From: CAYMZZ01 sp044463125
Lineage (GTDB): Bacteria; Bacteroidota; Bacteroidia; Chitinophagales; Chitinophagaceae
Assembly: GCA_044463125.1 (NCBI GenBank)
Contig: JBIQMS010000014.1
Coordinates: forward strand, 21,328-85,327
Direction of reading: 5' to 3'
DNA: 64,000 nt
Shown piece by piece: positions 33,458-43,050 of this stretch. The notes below the pieces were generated by a model. The model was not told the origin of the DNA. It made no database searches and saw nothing but the letters and a program-made list of their open reading frames with translations. The first letter of the stretch is position 1; each line of letters begins with the position of its first letter. A program made the translations under genes and the position numbers.

Positions 33458-34678
33458 ATGGGAAAGAAGGCATTCTATAAGGGGTTGGTGCTAAGGGAAT
33501 TTTATTTCTCCGATACCCTGTCCTGCGCCGATTTGAGTGAGCGAATTGGGAAGAGCCTTCCGTTGACCATGAAGATCCTGAATGAATTGATTGCGGATGG
33601 TTTTGTGAAGGAATCAGGATTCGCGCCATCGAGTGGGGGACGCAGACCGGTCATGTATTCCATTATGCCCGACACCATGTATATATTGTCGGTGGCGATG
33701 GACCAGTTGGTGACGCGGATTTCGATGATGGATATTCATAATCGGCACGTAACGGAGATTGAGAAGTTTGAATTGCCGCTGAATAATAATCCGGCCGCCA
33801 TGTCGGTATTGGCCGAGAAGATGAACCAGGTGATATTGAAATCGGGGATTCCGCGGAAAAAGATCATTGGCATAGGGATAGGCATGCCGGGCTTTATTGA
33901 TGTGAAGAAAGGAATCAATTATTCCTTCAGCTTCGCCACCGGCGGCCAGAGTATTAAGGATTATCTGACGGGTAAAATGGAATTGCCGGTTTATATCGAC
34001 AACGACTCCAGTTTGATTGCCCTGGCGGAATTCCGCTTTGGGGCCGCGCGCCATAAGCAGAATGCGATGGTGATCAATATTGGTTGGGGTATTGGACTGG
34101 GTATGATCCTGAATGGTGAGCTCTTTAGAGGACATAATGGTTTCGCGGGTGAGTTTAGCCATATGCCGATGTTTAACAACAACAAGCTTTGTGCCTGCGG
34201 CAAAACGGGTTGTTTGGAAACGGAAGCTTCTTTGTTGGTAGTGGTGCAGAAAGCGGCAGAAGGCGTAAAGAAAGGCAGGCTGTCGAACCTGGGAGCTGGT
34301 TTTCCGAGCGGGCATTTTGAGCAGGATAGTGAGGCCGTGATCAGGGCAGCAACGCTGGGCGACAAATTCGCCATTGAGTTGCTTTCGGAAGCGGGTTACA
34401 GTATTGGAAGAGGTGTAGCCATCCTGATCCATCTTGTAAATCCGGAACTCGTGATACTGAGCGGCAGGGGTGCACTGGCCGGGAAAGTGTGGCAGGCACC
34501 GATACAGCAGGCGCTCAACGAACATTGTATTCCACGCCTCGCAGCGAACACCAGCATGGAAGTGTCAACCTTAGGATACGAAGCCGAACTGATTGGATCC
34601 GCAGCACTCGTAATGGATAATATGATTCGAGAGAATAGAAAGCTGGCTTATAGAGATAGCGAAAAAGTTCCCGCTTAG
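33458..34678 (+). CDS. ROK-family transcriptional regulator (NagC/XylR type)
   Basis: A 406-residue sugar-sensing repressor. Residues 1-70 form a winged helix-turn-helix (SCADLSERIGKSLPLTMKIL, GFVKESGFAPSSGGRRPVMY), followed by the ROK ATPase-like fold: GIGIGMPGFIDVKKG, VYIDNDSSLIALAEF, NIGWGIGLGMILNG and the zinc site CACGKTGCLE. The GEFSHMP motif precedes it. It lies 88 bp upstream of a SusC/SusD pair on the same strand, so it probably controls uptake of a sugar or glycan. The DNA target and ligand are not visible. Confidence 0.9.
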   Translation: MGKKAFYKGLVLREFYFSDTLSCADLSERIGKSLPLTMKILNELIADGFVKESGFAPSSGGRRPVMYSIMPDTMYILSVAMDQLVTRISMMDIHNRHVTEIEKFELPLNNNPAAMSVLAEKMNQVILKSGIPRKKIIGIGIGMPGFIDVKKGINYSFSFATGGQSIKDYLTGKMELPVYIDNDSSLIALAEFRFGAARHKQNAMVINIGWGIGLGMILNGELFRGHNGFAGEFSHMPMFNNNKLCACGKTGCLETEASLLVVVQKAAEGVKKGRLSNLGAGFPSGHFEQDSEAVIRAATLGDKFAIELLSEAGYSIGRGVAILIHLVNPELVILSGRGALAGKVWQAPIQQALNEHCIPRLAANTSMEVSTLGYEAELIGSAALVMDNMIRENRKLAYRDSEKVPA

Positions 34679-34766
34679 CCGTCCTTATCCCCCCTGAAAA
34701 CAACAGTACAGAACCATATGAAAAACAAATAAGGCTTTTTTATCTAAACTTTAAAAATCAACTGCA

Positions 34767-37700
34767 ATGAAGAGAAACGAACGATTCTTACTTGTACTGT
34801 TGATCCTGTTGCTGGGCAATACCATGCTCTTCGCGCAGGAGAGACGTACGATTACCGGCGTTGTCACGGACAACAATGGTAGTCCGGTACCATCGGCTAC
34901 TGTGTCGGTACAGGGTAGCACGCAAAGTACCATTACAGACGATGCAGGCCGCTATAGCATCGTTATCGACAAGGCAAATGCTGTGCTTGTTTTTAGCTCA
35001 ATTAGTTTTGGAACCAAATCGGTTACAGTCGGCAGCTCCAACACTTTAGATGTATCCCTCGATCAGTCGGCCGGTGAACTGGGAGAAGTGGTTATTACCA
35101 CGGCCCTCGGTATTAAGCGCCAGCAGAAATCGCTGGGTTATGCCGTTCAGGAGCTGAAGGGTGGTACCCTGGCCGATGCCAAGGAAACCAACCTGGCCAA
35201 TGCGCTTTCCGGTAAAGTGGCCGGTTTGCAGGTGGTACGTTCCAGCAATGGTGCGGGCGGTTCTTCCAAGATTGTATTACGTGGTCTCAATTCACTTACC
35301 GGCGATAACCAGCCCCTGATTGTTGTAGATGGTATTCCCATCGACAACTTCACTGGTACTACGGAAAATGGTTACTGGAGCGCGGGCTTCGACCGTGGTA
35401 ATGGTCTGGGTGATATCAGCGCTGATGATATCGAAAGCATGACGGTGCTGAAAGGCCCATCTGCCGCCGCCCTCTATGGTTCGCGTGCGGGTAATGGAGT
35501 TATCCTGATTACTACTAAATCGGGCCGCAAGTCACAGGGTTTGGGTATTACTTTCTCTACTACACAAGGTGTGGAAAGCATTTTTATAAAGCCTGAGCTG
35601 CAGAACTCTTTTGGTCAGGGTACTGATGGAATCTTTGACCCCATGAGTACTCAGAGCTGGGGACCCAAAGCCGAAGGTCAAACCGTAACCAAATGGGATG
35701 GTACGCAGGGCCCTCTGAATATTCAGAATAATGTGGACAATTTCCTGCGTAATGGTACAACTCAGTCGTACAACCTTTCCTTCCAACAGCAATTCGGTTC
35801 TACAGCGGTTTATTCTTCCATCAGCCGCTGGAATGATCGTAGCATCATCCCCGGCAACAAGCTGGAAAGAACAAACCTGACCTCACGCGCTACCACGCGT
35901 TTTGGAAAGAATGATCGCTGGACAACCGATGTGAAGTTTTCTTACAACAATACTTCCGGTTACAACCGCCCGATCAATGGTCGCGACGTAAGTAATGTGT
36001 ATGTATTGTACACCCTGCCGCGCAGCCTTGATATCCGTGATTTCAGTGAAGCTACCAATGAGTTTGGTAATATGATCTGGTATCCCGGTTCACCAGGCTG
36101 GCAAAACAACCCTTACTGGAATACGCTGTATAACCTGAACAGGGACAGCCGCGATCGTTTTATCATGAATGGTTCTGTGAAGTATGCCTTCACCGATTGG
36201 CTGGATGCGGAAGTGAAAGCAGGTGCTGACCTTTATACCACCAATACGCAACGTAAAGTGTATGCAGGTAGCGCACGTAACAACGAGTATTCTGAAGGCA
36301 AGCAAACCTTCCGCGAAACCAACTACACGGGTTTGATTACCGCCCGTAAGGACAATGTGGTAGGCAAGTTTGGTGGTGTAATCACTGCTGGTGGTAACCT
36401 GATGGAGCAGAAAGCCAGCTATATCGGTATCGCAACAGGTCCGCTGGAAGTTCCCAACGTATTCTCGCTCACTAATGGTCAGGGTGCGCCCATCATTGGT
36501 CAATCCTACATGAATAAGAAGATCAATTCTGTGTTCGGTAGTGTAGGCATCAACTATGATGGTTATGTGTACCTGGACGCCACTTTCCGGAATGACTGGT
36601 CATCGGCATTGATTGAAGAAAACCGTTCTTATTTCTATCCTTCCGTGAGCCTGGCCGTGGTGGTAACTGATATGTTGGAAAAGAATGGCGTGAATCTTCC
36701 CGGCTGGATGAACTATTTGAAAGTTCGTGGATCACACGCAGCAGTGGGTAATGACCTTGCTCCCTACCAATTGTATAATGGCTACGAGATTCGTAAGGAC
36801 CCCCTTAACAACACAATTGCGATTCGCAATTCGCTGTTGAAAGATCCTATGGTGCGCAGTGAGCTGATCAAGTCGCTGGAGTTTGGTGCTGAAACCCGTT
36901 TTCTCCAAAATCGGGTAGGTATCGACTTCACCTGGTATAAGTCGAACGCAACGCGCCAGCTGATTGCCATTCCCATGGACCCCATGAGTGGTTATACCAG
37001 CCAGATGATCAATGCAGGTAATATCCAGAACAAAGGTATTGAGTTGATGGTGGATGTTCGCGTGCTGAATAAGCCCAATTCGCTGAACTGGAATATTATG
37101 GCTAACTATTCCAAGAACGAGAACAAGATCATTGATATCGCATCCGACAAGGGCGTGAATGAATACACTCTTGGTGGATTTGATGATCTGTTTATTCGTG
37201 CGGCAACCGGTAATTTGTACGGCGATATTTATGGTACGCGTTTTCTGCGTGTGGAAGATGCCAGCAGCCCCTTCTTTGGCCAGTTGTTGCTTTCTTCCCA
37301 GGGCTTGCCCCAGCGCGATTCGCGCATCGTAAGGTTGGGTAACCAACAGGCCCGTGGCCTGCTGGGTGTAACCAATACCTTTACTTACAAAGGATTGGCA
37401 CTTAGCTTCCTGATTGATGCCCGTTTTGGCGGAGAAATCTTCTCTGCTTCCAATGTGGGCTTGCAGGCTGCCGGTACTGCTGCAGTTACAGCGCCCGGTG
37501 GTGAACGCAACGATTTTGTTGTGGATGGTGTGGTACTCGATGGCGGTGGCAACCCCGTTAAGAATACAATGGCCGTTACACAACAGCAATACTGGCGCAC
37601 AGTATCTACACTGAATAACCTCGGTGTAGGCGAAGCATTCCTGTACGACGCTACCAATATTCGTCTGCGCAATGTGCAGTTGAGTTATAACCTGCCCCGC

Positions 37701-37895
37701 ACCCTGTTCAGCAAAACGCCGATACAGAATGCGCGCGTAGCACTCTCCTGTAATAATGTTTGGATGCTGAAGAGCCATTTGATGGGTATTGATCCGGAAT
37801 CAGTATTTGCTACCGGCAGCAACGCGGTAGGTTTTGAAAACGGTGCCTTCCCCACCATGCGTTCTTTCCTGTTTAGCTTATCACTCGGATTCTGA
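34767..37895 (+). CDS. SusC/RagA TonB-dependent outer-membrane transporter
   Basis: A 1042-residue outer-membrane beta-barrel. Signal peptide, then carboxypeptidase-regulatory-like domain (ITGVVTDNNGSPVPSATVSV, residues 28-105), then plug with LGEVVITTALGIKRQQKSLG, LSGKVAGLQVV and GNGVILITTKSGR, then a barrel ending LFSLSLGF. This family imports glycans or peptides with a SusD lipoprotein lid, powered by TonB. The partner SusD starts 26 bp downstream. No glycoside hydrolase is adjacent, so the substrate is unknown. No STN domain, so direct control by a FecR-type anti-sigma factor is unlikely. Confidence 0.96.
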   Translation: MKRNERFLLVLLILLLGNTMLFAQERRTITGVVTDNNGSPVPSATVSVQGSTQSTITDDAGRYSIVIDKANAVLVFSSISFGTKSVTVGSSNTLDVSLDQSAGELGEVVITTALGIKRQQKSLGYAVQELKGGTLADAKETNLANALSGKVAGLQVVRSSNGAGGSSKIVLRGLNSLTGDNQPLIVVDGIPIDNFTGTTENGYWSAGFDRGNGLGDISADDIESMTVLKGPSAAALYGSRAGNGVILITTKSGRKSQGLGITFSTTQGVESIFIKPELQNSFGQGTDGIFDPMSTQSWGPKAEGQTVTKWDGTQGPLNIQNNVDNFLRNGTTQSYNLSFQQQFGSTAVYSSISRWNDRSIIPGNKLERTNLTSRATTRFGKNDRWTTDVKFSYNNTSGYNRPINGRDVSNVYVLYTLPRSLDIRDFSEATNEFGNMIWYPGSPGWQNNPYWNTLYNLNRDSRDRFIMNGSVKYAFTDWLDAEVKAGADLYTTNTQRKVYAGSARNNEYSEGKQTFRETNYTGLITARKDNVVGKFGGVITAGGNLMEQKASYIGIATGPLEVPNVFSLTNGQGAPIIGQSYMNKKINSVFGSVGINYDGYVYLDATFRNDWSSALIEENRSYFYPSVSLAVVVTDMLEKNGVNLPGWMNYLKVRGSHAAVGNDLAPYQLYNGYEIRKDPLNNTIAIRNSLLKDPMVRSELIKSLEFGAETRFLQNRVGIDFTWYKSNATRQLIAIPMDPMSGYTSQMINAGNIQNKGIELMVDVRVLNKPNSLNWNIMANYSKNENKIIDIASDKGVNEYTLGGFDDLFIRAATGNLYGDIYGTRFLRVEDASSPFFGQLLLSSQGLPQRDSRIVRLGNQQARGLLGVTNTFTYKGLALSFLIDARFGGEIFSASNVGLQAAGTAAVTAPGGERNDFVVDGVVLDGGGNPVKNTMAVTQQQYWRTVSTLNNLGVGEAFLYDATNIRLRNVQLSYNLPRTLFSKTPIQNARVALSCNNVWMLKSHLMGIDPESVFATGSNAVGFENGAFPTMRSFLFSLSLGF

Positions 37896-37921
37896 TTTAA
37901 CCATTATTCAAAACATTATAT

Positions 37922-39829
37922 ATGAAACGATTTTTGAAATATGCCTGCTTACCCCTCGCGGTCTCCGCTATTATGAGTGGGTGCAGCAAATTTGACGAGG
38001 TCAATGAAGACCCCTACCTGGTTACGGAAGACCAGGTTCAGGTAGAATATTTTATCAACAATGCCATCATTGGCTCCCAGATGGATCCGCATATCGCCGA
38101 AAGGATCTTTGTGCTCTACTGGAAAACAGCCGGACGTCAGCAATTCGGTGGCGGTATTTCCTCGGGTGGTTATAACGATGGTTGGAGCAGCGACTATTAT
38201 GGCGGTGGCTATGGTGGTGGATGGTTGAATGCCATCAGCACCGGTATCCAGGTGGCCGAGGCTCAAATTGCCGCAGGCAATGTGAAAGCCTATACCAACA
38301 ACCTGCTTCAGATCTGCCGCATCTGGCGTGTGTACCTGATGAGTGAACTGGCCGATACCTTCGGACCCATTCCCATCAACGCATTTCAGGGTAAGAACCC
38401 CGAGTTTGTGGACCTGAAGACCGTGTATTACCATTTGCTGGAAGAACTGGCGGATGCATCCCCCAAGCTCGACCTGGGTGCTGCAAAACCTGATGCGAAA
38501 TTCGACCAGGCTTACGGATTTGATTACGCCAAGTGGCAGAAATTTGCGAATTCACTTCGCCTGCGCCTCGCTATGCGCCTGTCTGAAGTAGATGCACCCA
38601 AAGCCAAGGCTGAGTTTGAGGCTGCCGCTGCACTGCCTTTGCTCACTAATATGTCAGAGACATTCCAGATCCAGGAAAAACCAGGTTGGGATGCACTGAC
38701 CGGTGTGATGACAAGGGAATGGAACTATTTCCAGATGTCGGCTACTTATAATAACCTGGTTCAGGGTTTGGGTGGTGTTTTGTCGGAAGATCAACTGGAT
38801 GCCGACAAGCATCCCTTTATCAAAGACGCGGACTATATCGGCTTGCGCCTCACGGATCATTTCACGCAAATGACTAATGACCCCATCGCAGGTTACTGGC
38901 TCGACGGTCTGCCCAACAAAGTGGATCCGCGTGCGTATAAGACCTATGTAATTCCTGGTGATTTCAACAACCCGGATTTCAATGCTTATCCTTCCTGGGA
39001 TCAAACGGCGAAGACTACGCAGCGCAACCTGCTTGACGCCAGCAACAACGTGGTGAAGACACTGGATGCGCACTACACATGGAACGCACCCGTGAATGGC
39101 GATTGGGGTCAGAAAGGTGCACGTAACCAGATCCGTGCTTTCAATGGCGCTATTCCCCGTCACCCGCATAAGTTCCGTAACAGCAGCAGCAAGCGTATCT
39201 TCTTCGCGCCCTGGGAAACACATTTCCTGTTGGCCGAAGGTGCTGTACGCAACTGGGCAACTCCTATGAGTGGCAAAGCAGCTTATGAGGCAGGTATCGA
39301 CGCCAGCTTTGAATACTTTGGCGTATCCAGCTTCGCGGCAGCTTACAAAGCATCCACTGACTACAATAACTGTGGTACTTCCGTGAGCTGGGATCATGTA
39401 ACTGAGCCCCCTGCAAACCGTTCGGTGGATTATGTAGACGGATACACGAATACACCGGGTACCACTACCGTTGTTTATCCCAGCAACACGCTGTATCAAA
39501 ATGGCACGGTGAAGAACGATCGCCTCACCAAGATCATTACCCAGAAATTCATCGCCCAGAACCCCTGGTTGCCGTTGGAAACATGGAATGATCATCGTCG
39601 CCTGGGTCTTCCTTTCTTTGAAAACCCTGCGATTGAAAACCCGCTGGTAAATATGCCTGCCCTGAACAGTGGCAACTTTATGACCAGCGATGTACGCTTC
39701 TTCCCCCAGCGTGTGCGTTATCCCTCCAGCCTGGCAGCCAGCAACCCCGCCGGTTACCAGCAGGCTGTTGGATTCCTGGGTGGTGAAGATGCTGTACTGA
39801 CCCCGCTTTGGTGGGCCAAGAAACCTTAA
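37922..39829 (+). CDS. SusD/RagB-like nutrient-binding lipoprotein
   Basis: A 635-residue surface lipoprotein with lipobox IMSGCSK. It starts 26 bp after susC and is its binding lid. A glycine/tyrosine-rich insert near residues 75-100 (GGYNDGWSSDYYGGGYGGGW) and IWRVYLMSELADTFGPIPI fit the SusD-like_2 branch, which is longer than classical SusD. Several helices match the TPR scaffold. The ligand is unknown. Confidence 0.92.
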   Translation: MKRFLKYACLPLAVSAIMSGCSKFDEVNEDPYLVTEDQVQVEYFINNAIIGSQMDPHIAERIFVLYWKTAGRQQFGGGISSGGYNDGWSSDYYGGGYGGGWLNAISTGIQVAEAQIAAGNVKAYTNNLLQICRIWRVYLMSELADTFGPIPINAFQGKNPEFVDLKTVYYHLLEELADASPKLDLGAAKPDAKFDQAYGFDYAKWQKFANSLRLRLAMRLSEVDAPKAKAEFEAAAALPLLTNMSETFQIQEKPGWDALTGVMTREWNYFQMSATYNNLVQGLGGVLSEDQLDADKHPFIKDADYIGLRLTDHFTQMTNDPIAGYWLDGLPNKVDPRAYKTYVIPGDFNNPDFNAYPSWDQTAKTTQRNLLDASNNVVKTLDAHYTWNAPVNGDWGQKGARNQIRAFNGAIPRHPHKFRNSSSKRIFFAPWETHFLLAEGAVRNWATPMSGKAAYEAGIDASFEYFGVSSFAAAYKASTDYNNCGTSVSWDHVTEPPANRSVDYVDGYTNTPGTTTVVYPSNTLYQNGTVKNDRLTKIITQKFIAQNPWLPLETWNDHRRLGLPFFENPAIENPLVNMPALNSGNFMTSDVRFFPQRVRYPSSLAASNPAGYQQAVGFLGGEDAVLTPLWWAKKP

Positions 39830-39939
39830 TAATTCAACTCTTCCCTATTCTCTTTATTAAGCAGTCAGGTTAGGGTTTAAGCCGGTTGTGCAAACAGCCG
39901 GCTTTTCTTTTGCCTTCATGCCAACAAACGGGCAGTCCT

Positions 39940-39947
39940 TACCTTTG
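39940..39947 (+). promoter_or_regulatory. Promoter -7 box of mutS2
   Basis: TACCTTTG followed by CAC, 24 bases before the ATG at 39972. Confidence 0.55.
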
Positions 39948-39971
39948 CACTCCGAAAAGAGCAGAGCGTAT

Positions 39972-42065
39972 ATGAAACTATTCCCCGAATCGGCGGCCTT
40001 GCAACTGGAGATGGATAAGGTGAAGGACCTGCTGGTGAATTATTGCCAGACAGAATGGGCGCGCCAAACCGCGGCGGAACTGCGTGTGCATACCCGTCGC
40101 GATTATATAGAAACGGCGCTGCGGCAAAGCCATGAATACCATCAGTTGCTTCTGAATAGCATCTATTTCCCCAACGATTATATCCTGAACCTTGCCCGGG
40201 AAATTAAACTGCTGAGCATTCCCGGTGCTGTGCTGACGGGCGAGGATTTTTTGCAGTTTCGCAAGCTTGCGGAGAGTTTAGAAAAACTGTTTCGGTGGTT
40301 CGATCAGGAACGTCGTAGCGCTTATGGCGCTCTTTACAAAGTGCTGGAGCCAACGCATTACGAAAAAAAAATCATTACCCTGATTGATGAAGTGCTGGAT
40401 GAAAGCGGACAGGTGAAGGATAATGCGAGCGATGAGCTGAAGCAAATAAGAATGAGCCTTTACCGCAAACGCAATGAATTGCGCCGGCTCTTTGAAAAGA
40501 TAGTATCGAAACTCAATAAACAAGGTTATTTAGCCGAAATTGAAGAGAGCTTCATGAATGGCAGAAGGGTAGTGGCGGTATATGCGGAGCAAAAGCGCAC
40601 GGTAAAGGGAATTTTGCACGGCGAAAGCGATAGCCGCAAAACCGCTTTTGTAGAACCCGAAGAAACCATTGACCTTAACAATGAGGTACAGGACCTGGAG
40701 AATGAGGAACAGAGAGAAGTATATCGAATTTTGCGCGAGTTAACAGCCCGGCTGGCCAGCTATGCGCCGCTACTGAATCAATGGCACTCCATACTGGGTG
40801 AGTACGATTTCATCCGCGCCAAAGCCAAACTGGCCGTGGAGATTCGCGGTGAGTTTCCTTCCATCACCGACAAAGCGCATATTCACCTGGTGCAGGCATA
40901 TCATCCTTTATTGTACCTCTACAATCAACGTAACCAGAAGCCCACTATTCCTGTTAATCTCACCCTCGATGAGAAAAACAGGATACTGGTGATCAGTGGT
41001 CCCAATGCGGGTGGTAAAACCGTGACCATGAAAACGGTAGGCTTGCTCCAATTGATGGTGCAAAGTGGTTTGCTGGTGCCGGTGCACCCTTCTTCACAGT
41101 TTGGATTGTTCAAGCAACTCATGATTCATATCGGTGATACGCAAAGCATCGAGTTTGAGCTGAGTACCTATAGCAGCCACCTCCTGCACATGAAGCATTT
41201 CATGGAAAATGCCAATGGCCGCACGCTATTCTTTATCGATGAACTGGGGAGTGGTAGTGATCCCAGCCTGGGTGGCGCTTTTGCGGAAGTGATTCTGCAG
41301 GAGCTGGCCCGCAAGCATGCATACGGGATAGTAACCACACACTACCTGAACCTGAAAGTGATGGCAGGCAAAACAGCAGGCATCATCAATGGCGCCATGG
41401 CCTTTGATGAAAAGAACCTCATGCCGCAATACAAATTACTAATAGGCAAACCTGGCAGCTCTTACACTTTTTCCATCGCTGAAAGAATTGGCCTCGACAA
41501 GGAACTGATTCGCCGTGCCCGTGAACTGGTGGACAAAGACCAGTACCGCCTCGATAAATTGCTGAACCGCACTGAGCAGGACATGCGTGATCTGGAGAAA
41601 AAGGAGAGAGAGCTTAACGCAATGTTGCGCGAAAATGAAAAGCGCAAAAAGGAAATGGAGCAGTTGATGGACCGGGAAAAGCACCGCCAGCAGGTGGAGT
41701 TGCAGAAAGAACAGAACCGCATCGCTTCGGAGAAATTGGTGTACCTGAAAGATATGGAGCGCAAGCTCCGTCAGATGTTGATCGAGTGGAGAAAGGAAAA
41801 AGATAAGACCAAAGTCATTAAACAGATGGAGGCACTTCTGTTTAAGAAGAATGAAACAAAGGCCGTGAGCAAGATGCAGAAAAAAATCGACTCCAAATAC
41901 CAGGAAGTGGGCGGCGATATAAAAGTGGGTGACCGCGTAAAGATGAAACGCAATCACCAGGTTGGGGAAGTGATGGAAATAAGGGGCAAAAGGGCAGTGG
42001 TGAAAATTGGATTGCTACCGATGCAGGTGGAGATGGGGGAATTGGTGGTGGTGAGGGAGAAGTGA
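39972..42065 (+). CDS. mutS2: MutS2-family DNA-binding ATPase lacking a Smr domain
   Basis: A 697-residue MutS homologue without mismatch-recognition domains. Core and clamp helices are followed by the ATPase: ISGPNAGGKTVTMKT (Walker A), GDTQSIEFELSTYSSH (signature), LFFIDELGSGSDPS (Walker B) and IVTTHY. A long charged coiled coil (residues 520-640) and a KOW-like end (VGDRVKMKRNHQVGEVME) follow. The Smr nuclease domain typical of MutS2 is absent, and the stop is followed directly by an ACGT heptamer array. MutS2 proteins act on branched DNA or stalled ribosomes. The frame is open upstream but the -7 box and family alignment favour 39972. Confidence 0.92.
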   Translation: MKLFPESAALQLEMDKVKDLLVNYCQTEWARQTAAELRVHTRRDYIETALRQSHEYHQLLLNSIYFPNDYILNLAREIKLLSIPGAVLTGEDFLQFRKLAESLEKLFRWFDQERRSAYGALYKVLEPTHYEKKIITLIDEVLDESGQVKDNASDELKQIRMSLYRKRNELRRLFEKIVSKLNKQGYLAEIEESFMNGRRVVAVYAEQKRTVKGILHGESDSRKTAFVEPEETIDLNNEVQDLENEEQREVYRILRELTARLASYAPLLNQWHSILGEYDFIRAKAKLAVEIRGEFPSITDKAHIHLVQAYHPLLYLYNQRNQKPTIPVNLTLDEKNRILVISGPNAGGKTVTMKTVGLLQLMVQSGLLVPVHPSSQFGLFKQLMIHIGDTQSIEFELSTYSSHLLHMKHFMENANGRTLFFIDELGSGSDPSLGGAFAEVILQELARKHAYGIVTTHYLNLKVMAGKTAGIINGAMAFDEKNLMPQYKLLIGKPGSSYTFSIAERIGLDKELIRRARELVDKDQYRLDKLLNRTEQDMRDLEKKERELNAMLRENEKRKKEMEQLMDREKHRQQVELQKEQNRIASEKLVYLKDMERKLRQMLIEWRKEKDKTKVIKQMEALLFKKNETKAVSKMQKKIDSKYQEVGGDIKVGDRVKMKRNHQVGEVMEIRGKRAVVKIGLLPMQVEMGELVVVREK

Positions 42066-42150
42066 GTAGTACGTATTACGTAATACGTTTTACGTTTTAC
42101 GTTTTACGTTTTGGGTTTAAGGTTTAAGGTTTAGTGTTTAAGGTTTAAGG
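42066..42150 (+). repeat. Left arm: ACGTnnT shell then GTTTAAG shell
   Basis: ACGTATT/ACGTAAT/ACGTTTT units then GTTTAAG units, starting directly after the mutS2 stop. Mirrored at 42412-42489 around phased element copy 3. Confidence 0.93.
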
Positions 42151-42204
42151 TGAAATTATTGTGGAGTAAGAGTAGGGAAAAGCTGGGGCCGTATCGATTT
42201 CTTA

Positions 42205-42328
42205 TCTGCGGCAATCTGCGAAAAAATCTGCGAAAATCTGCGGGAAATGTTTCAGCACTTTAAACAGCTTCAGTTTCCAGAAGAGTTTCCCGCAGATTTT
42301 CGCAGATTTTTCCGCAGATATACGCTGA
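42205..42328. repeat. TCTGCG phased palindromic element, copy 3
   Basis: TCTGCG at 42205, 42215, 42227, 42237 and CGCAGA at 42291, 42301, 42313 with CGCTGA at 42323. Spacing is 10-12-10 in both arms around a 48-bp core in forward orientation, starting GGGAAATGTTTCAGCACTT. Confidence 0.94.
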
Positions 42329-42411
42329 TGAATTGATTATAGTAATAACTGTCAACTTTTTTAGGACGCGAAAACGTTTAAGGGTCGTAACTAAAGTAAC
42401 ACCCAAAAATG

Positions 42412-42489
42412 AAACCCTAAACCTTAAACCCTCAACTTTAAACCAAATACGTAATACGTATAACGTAATACGTATAACGTAATACGTAC
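42412..42489 (-). repeat. Right arm: inverted GTTTAAG shell then ACGTnnT shell
   Basis: CCCTAAA/CCTTAAA units, then ACGTAAT/ACGTATA units, ending at the thioesterase stop. Completes a three-shell inverted repeat of about 424 bp between convergent genes. Confidence 0.93.
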
Positions 42490-42491
42490 AA

Positions 42492-43004
42492 CTACTTCAC
42501 AAACAACGCTTTCAACTCAATCGCATCATCCGGTTTCATTTTTCCCCCGAGGATCAGCCGCAGTTGCCGGCGGCGTAGGGCTCCATCGAAAAGCTTTTGT
42601 TCTTCTTCCGATTCGGCTACCAGCGGCGGTACCTGCCTAGGGCGGCGATTGGGATCCAGCGCTACGAATGTATAATAGGCTTCGTTGCTCTTGTATTTGT
42701 ATTGATGCGTGAGGTCTTCTCCCCAAACCTTCATGTGCACTTCCATGCTGGAGTTGAAACTGCGGGTTACTTTGGCTTCAATATGCACCACATTCCCCAA
42801 CTTGATCGGATTCTCAAAAGAAATATTATCTACCGAAGCGGTTACCACCGGCGCATTGCAATGCTTTTGCGCGGAGAGTGCCGCTGCTATATCCATCCAA
42901 TACATCAGGCGACCGCCCATCAGGTTGCCAAAAACATTGGTATCATTCGGAAGCACCAACTCGGTCATGATGGTGAGGCTATCGCTTGCTTTGCGTGGAT
43001 TCAT
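42492..43004 (-). CDS. Acyl-CoA thioesterase, hotdog fold
   Basis: A 170-residue cytoplasmic thioesterase of the YciA/BACH type. It begins MNPRKASDSLTIMTELVLPN; the motif NDTNVFGNLMGGRLMYWMD holds the catalytic Asn/Asp region, followed by DNISFENPIKLGNVVHIEAK and NEAYYTFVALD. It hydrolyses fatty acyl-CoA to free acid and CoA. The frame is open 48 codons upstream, but the -7 box at 43025-43032 lies inside that part, so the ATG at 43004 is taken. Confidence 0.93.
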   Translation of the reverse strand: MNPRKASDSLTIMTELVLPNDTNVFGNLMGGRLMYWMDIAAALSAQKHCNAPVVTASVDNISFENPIKLGNVVHIEAKVTRSFNSSMEVHMKVWGEDLTHQYKYKSNEAYYTFVALDPNRRPRQVPPLVAESEEEQKLFDGALRRRQLRLILGGKMKPDDAIELKALFVK

Positions 43005-43024
43005 GTGTTTTTTTTGAATTTGCG

Positions 43025-43032
43025 CAAAGATA
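43025..43032 (-). promoter_or_regulatory. Promoter -7 box of the thioesterase gene
   Basis: TATCTTTG followed by CGC on the minus strand, 20 bases before the ATG. Confidence 0.55.
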
Positions 43033-43050
43033 AGCACTGCCGGCCTTACC

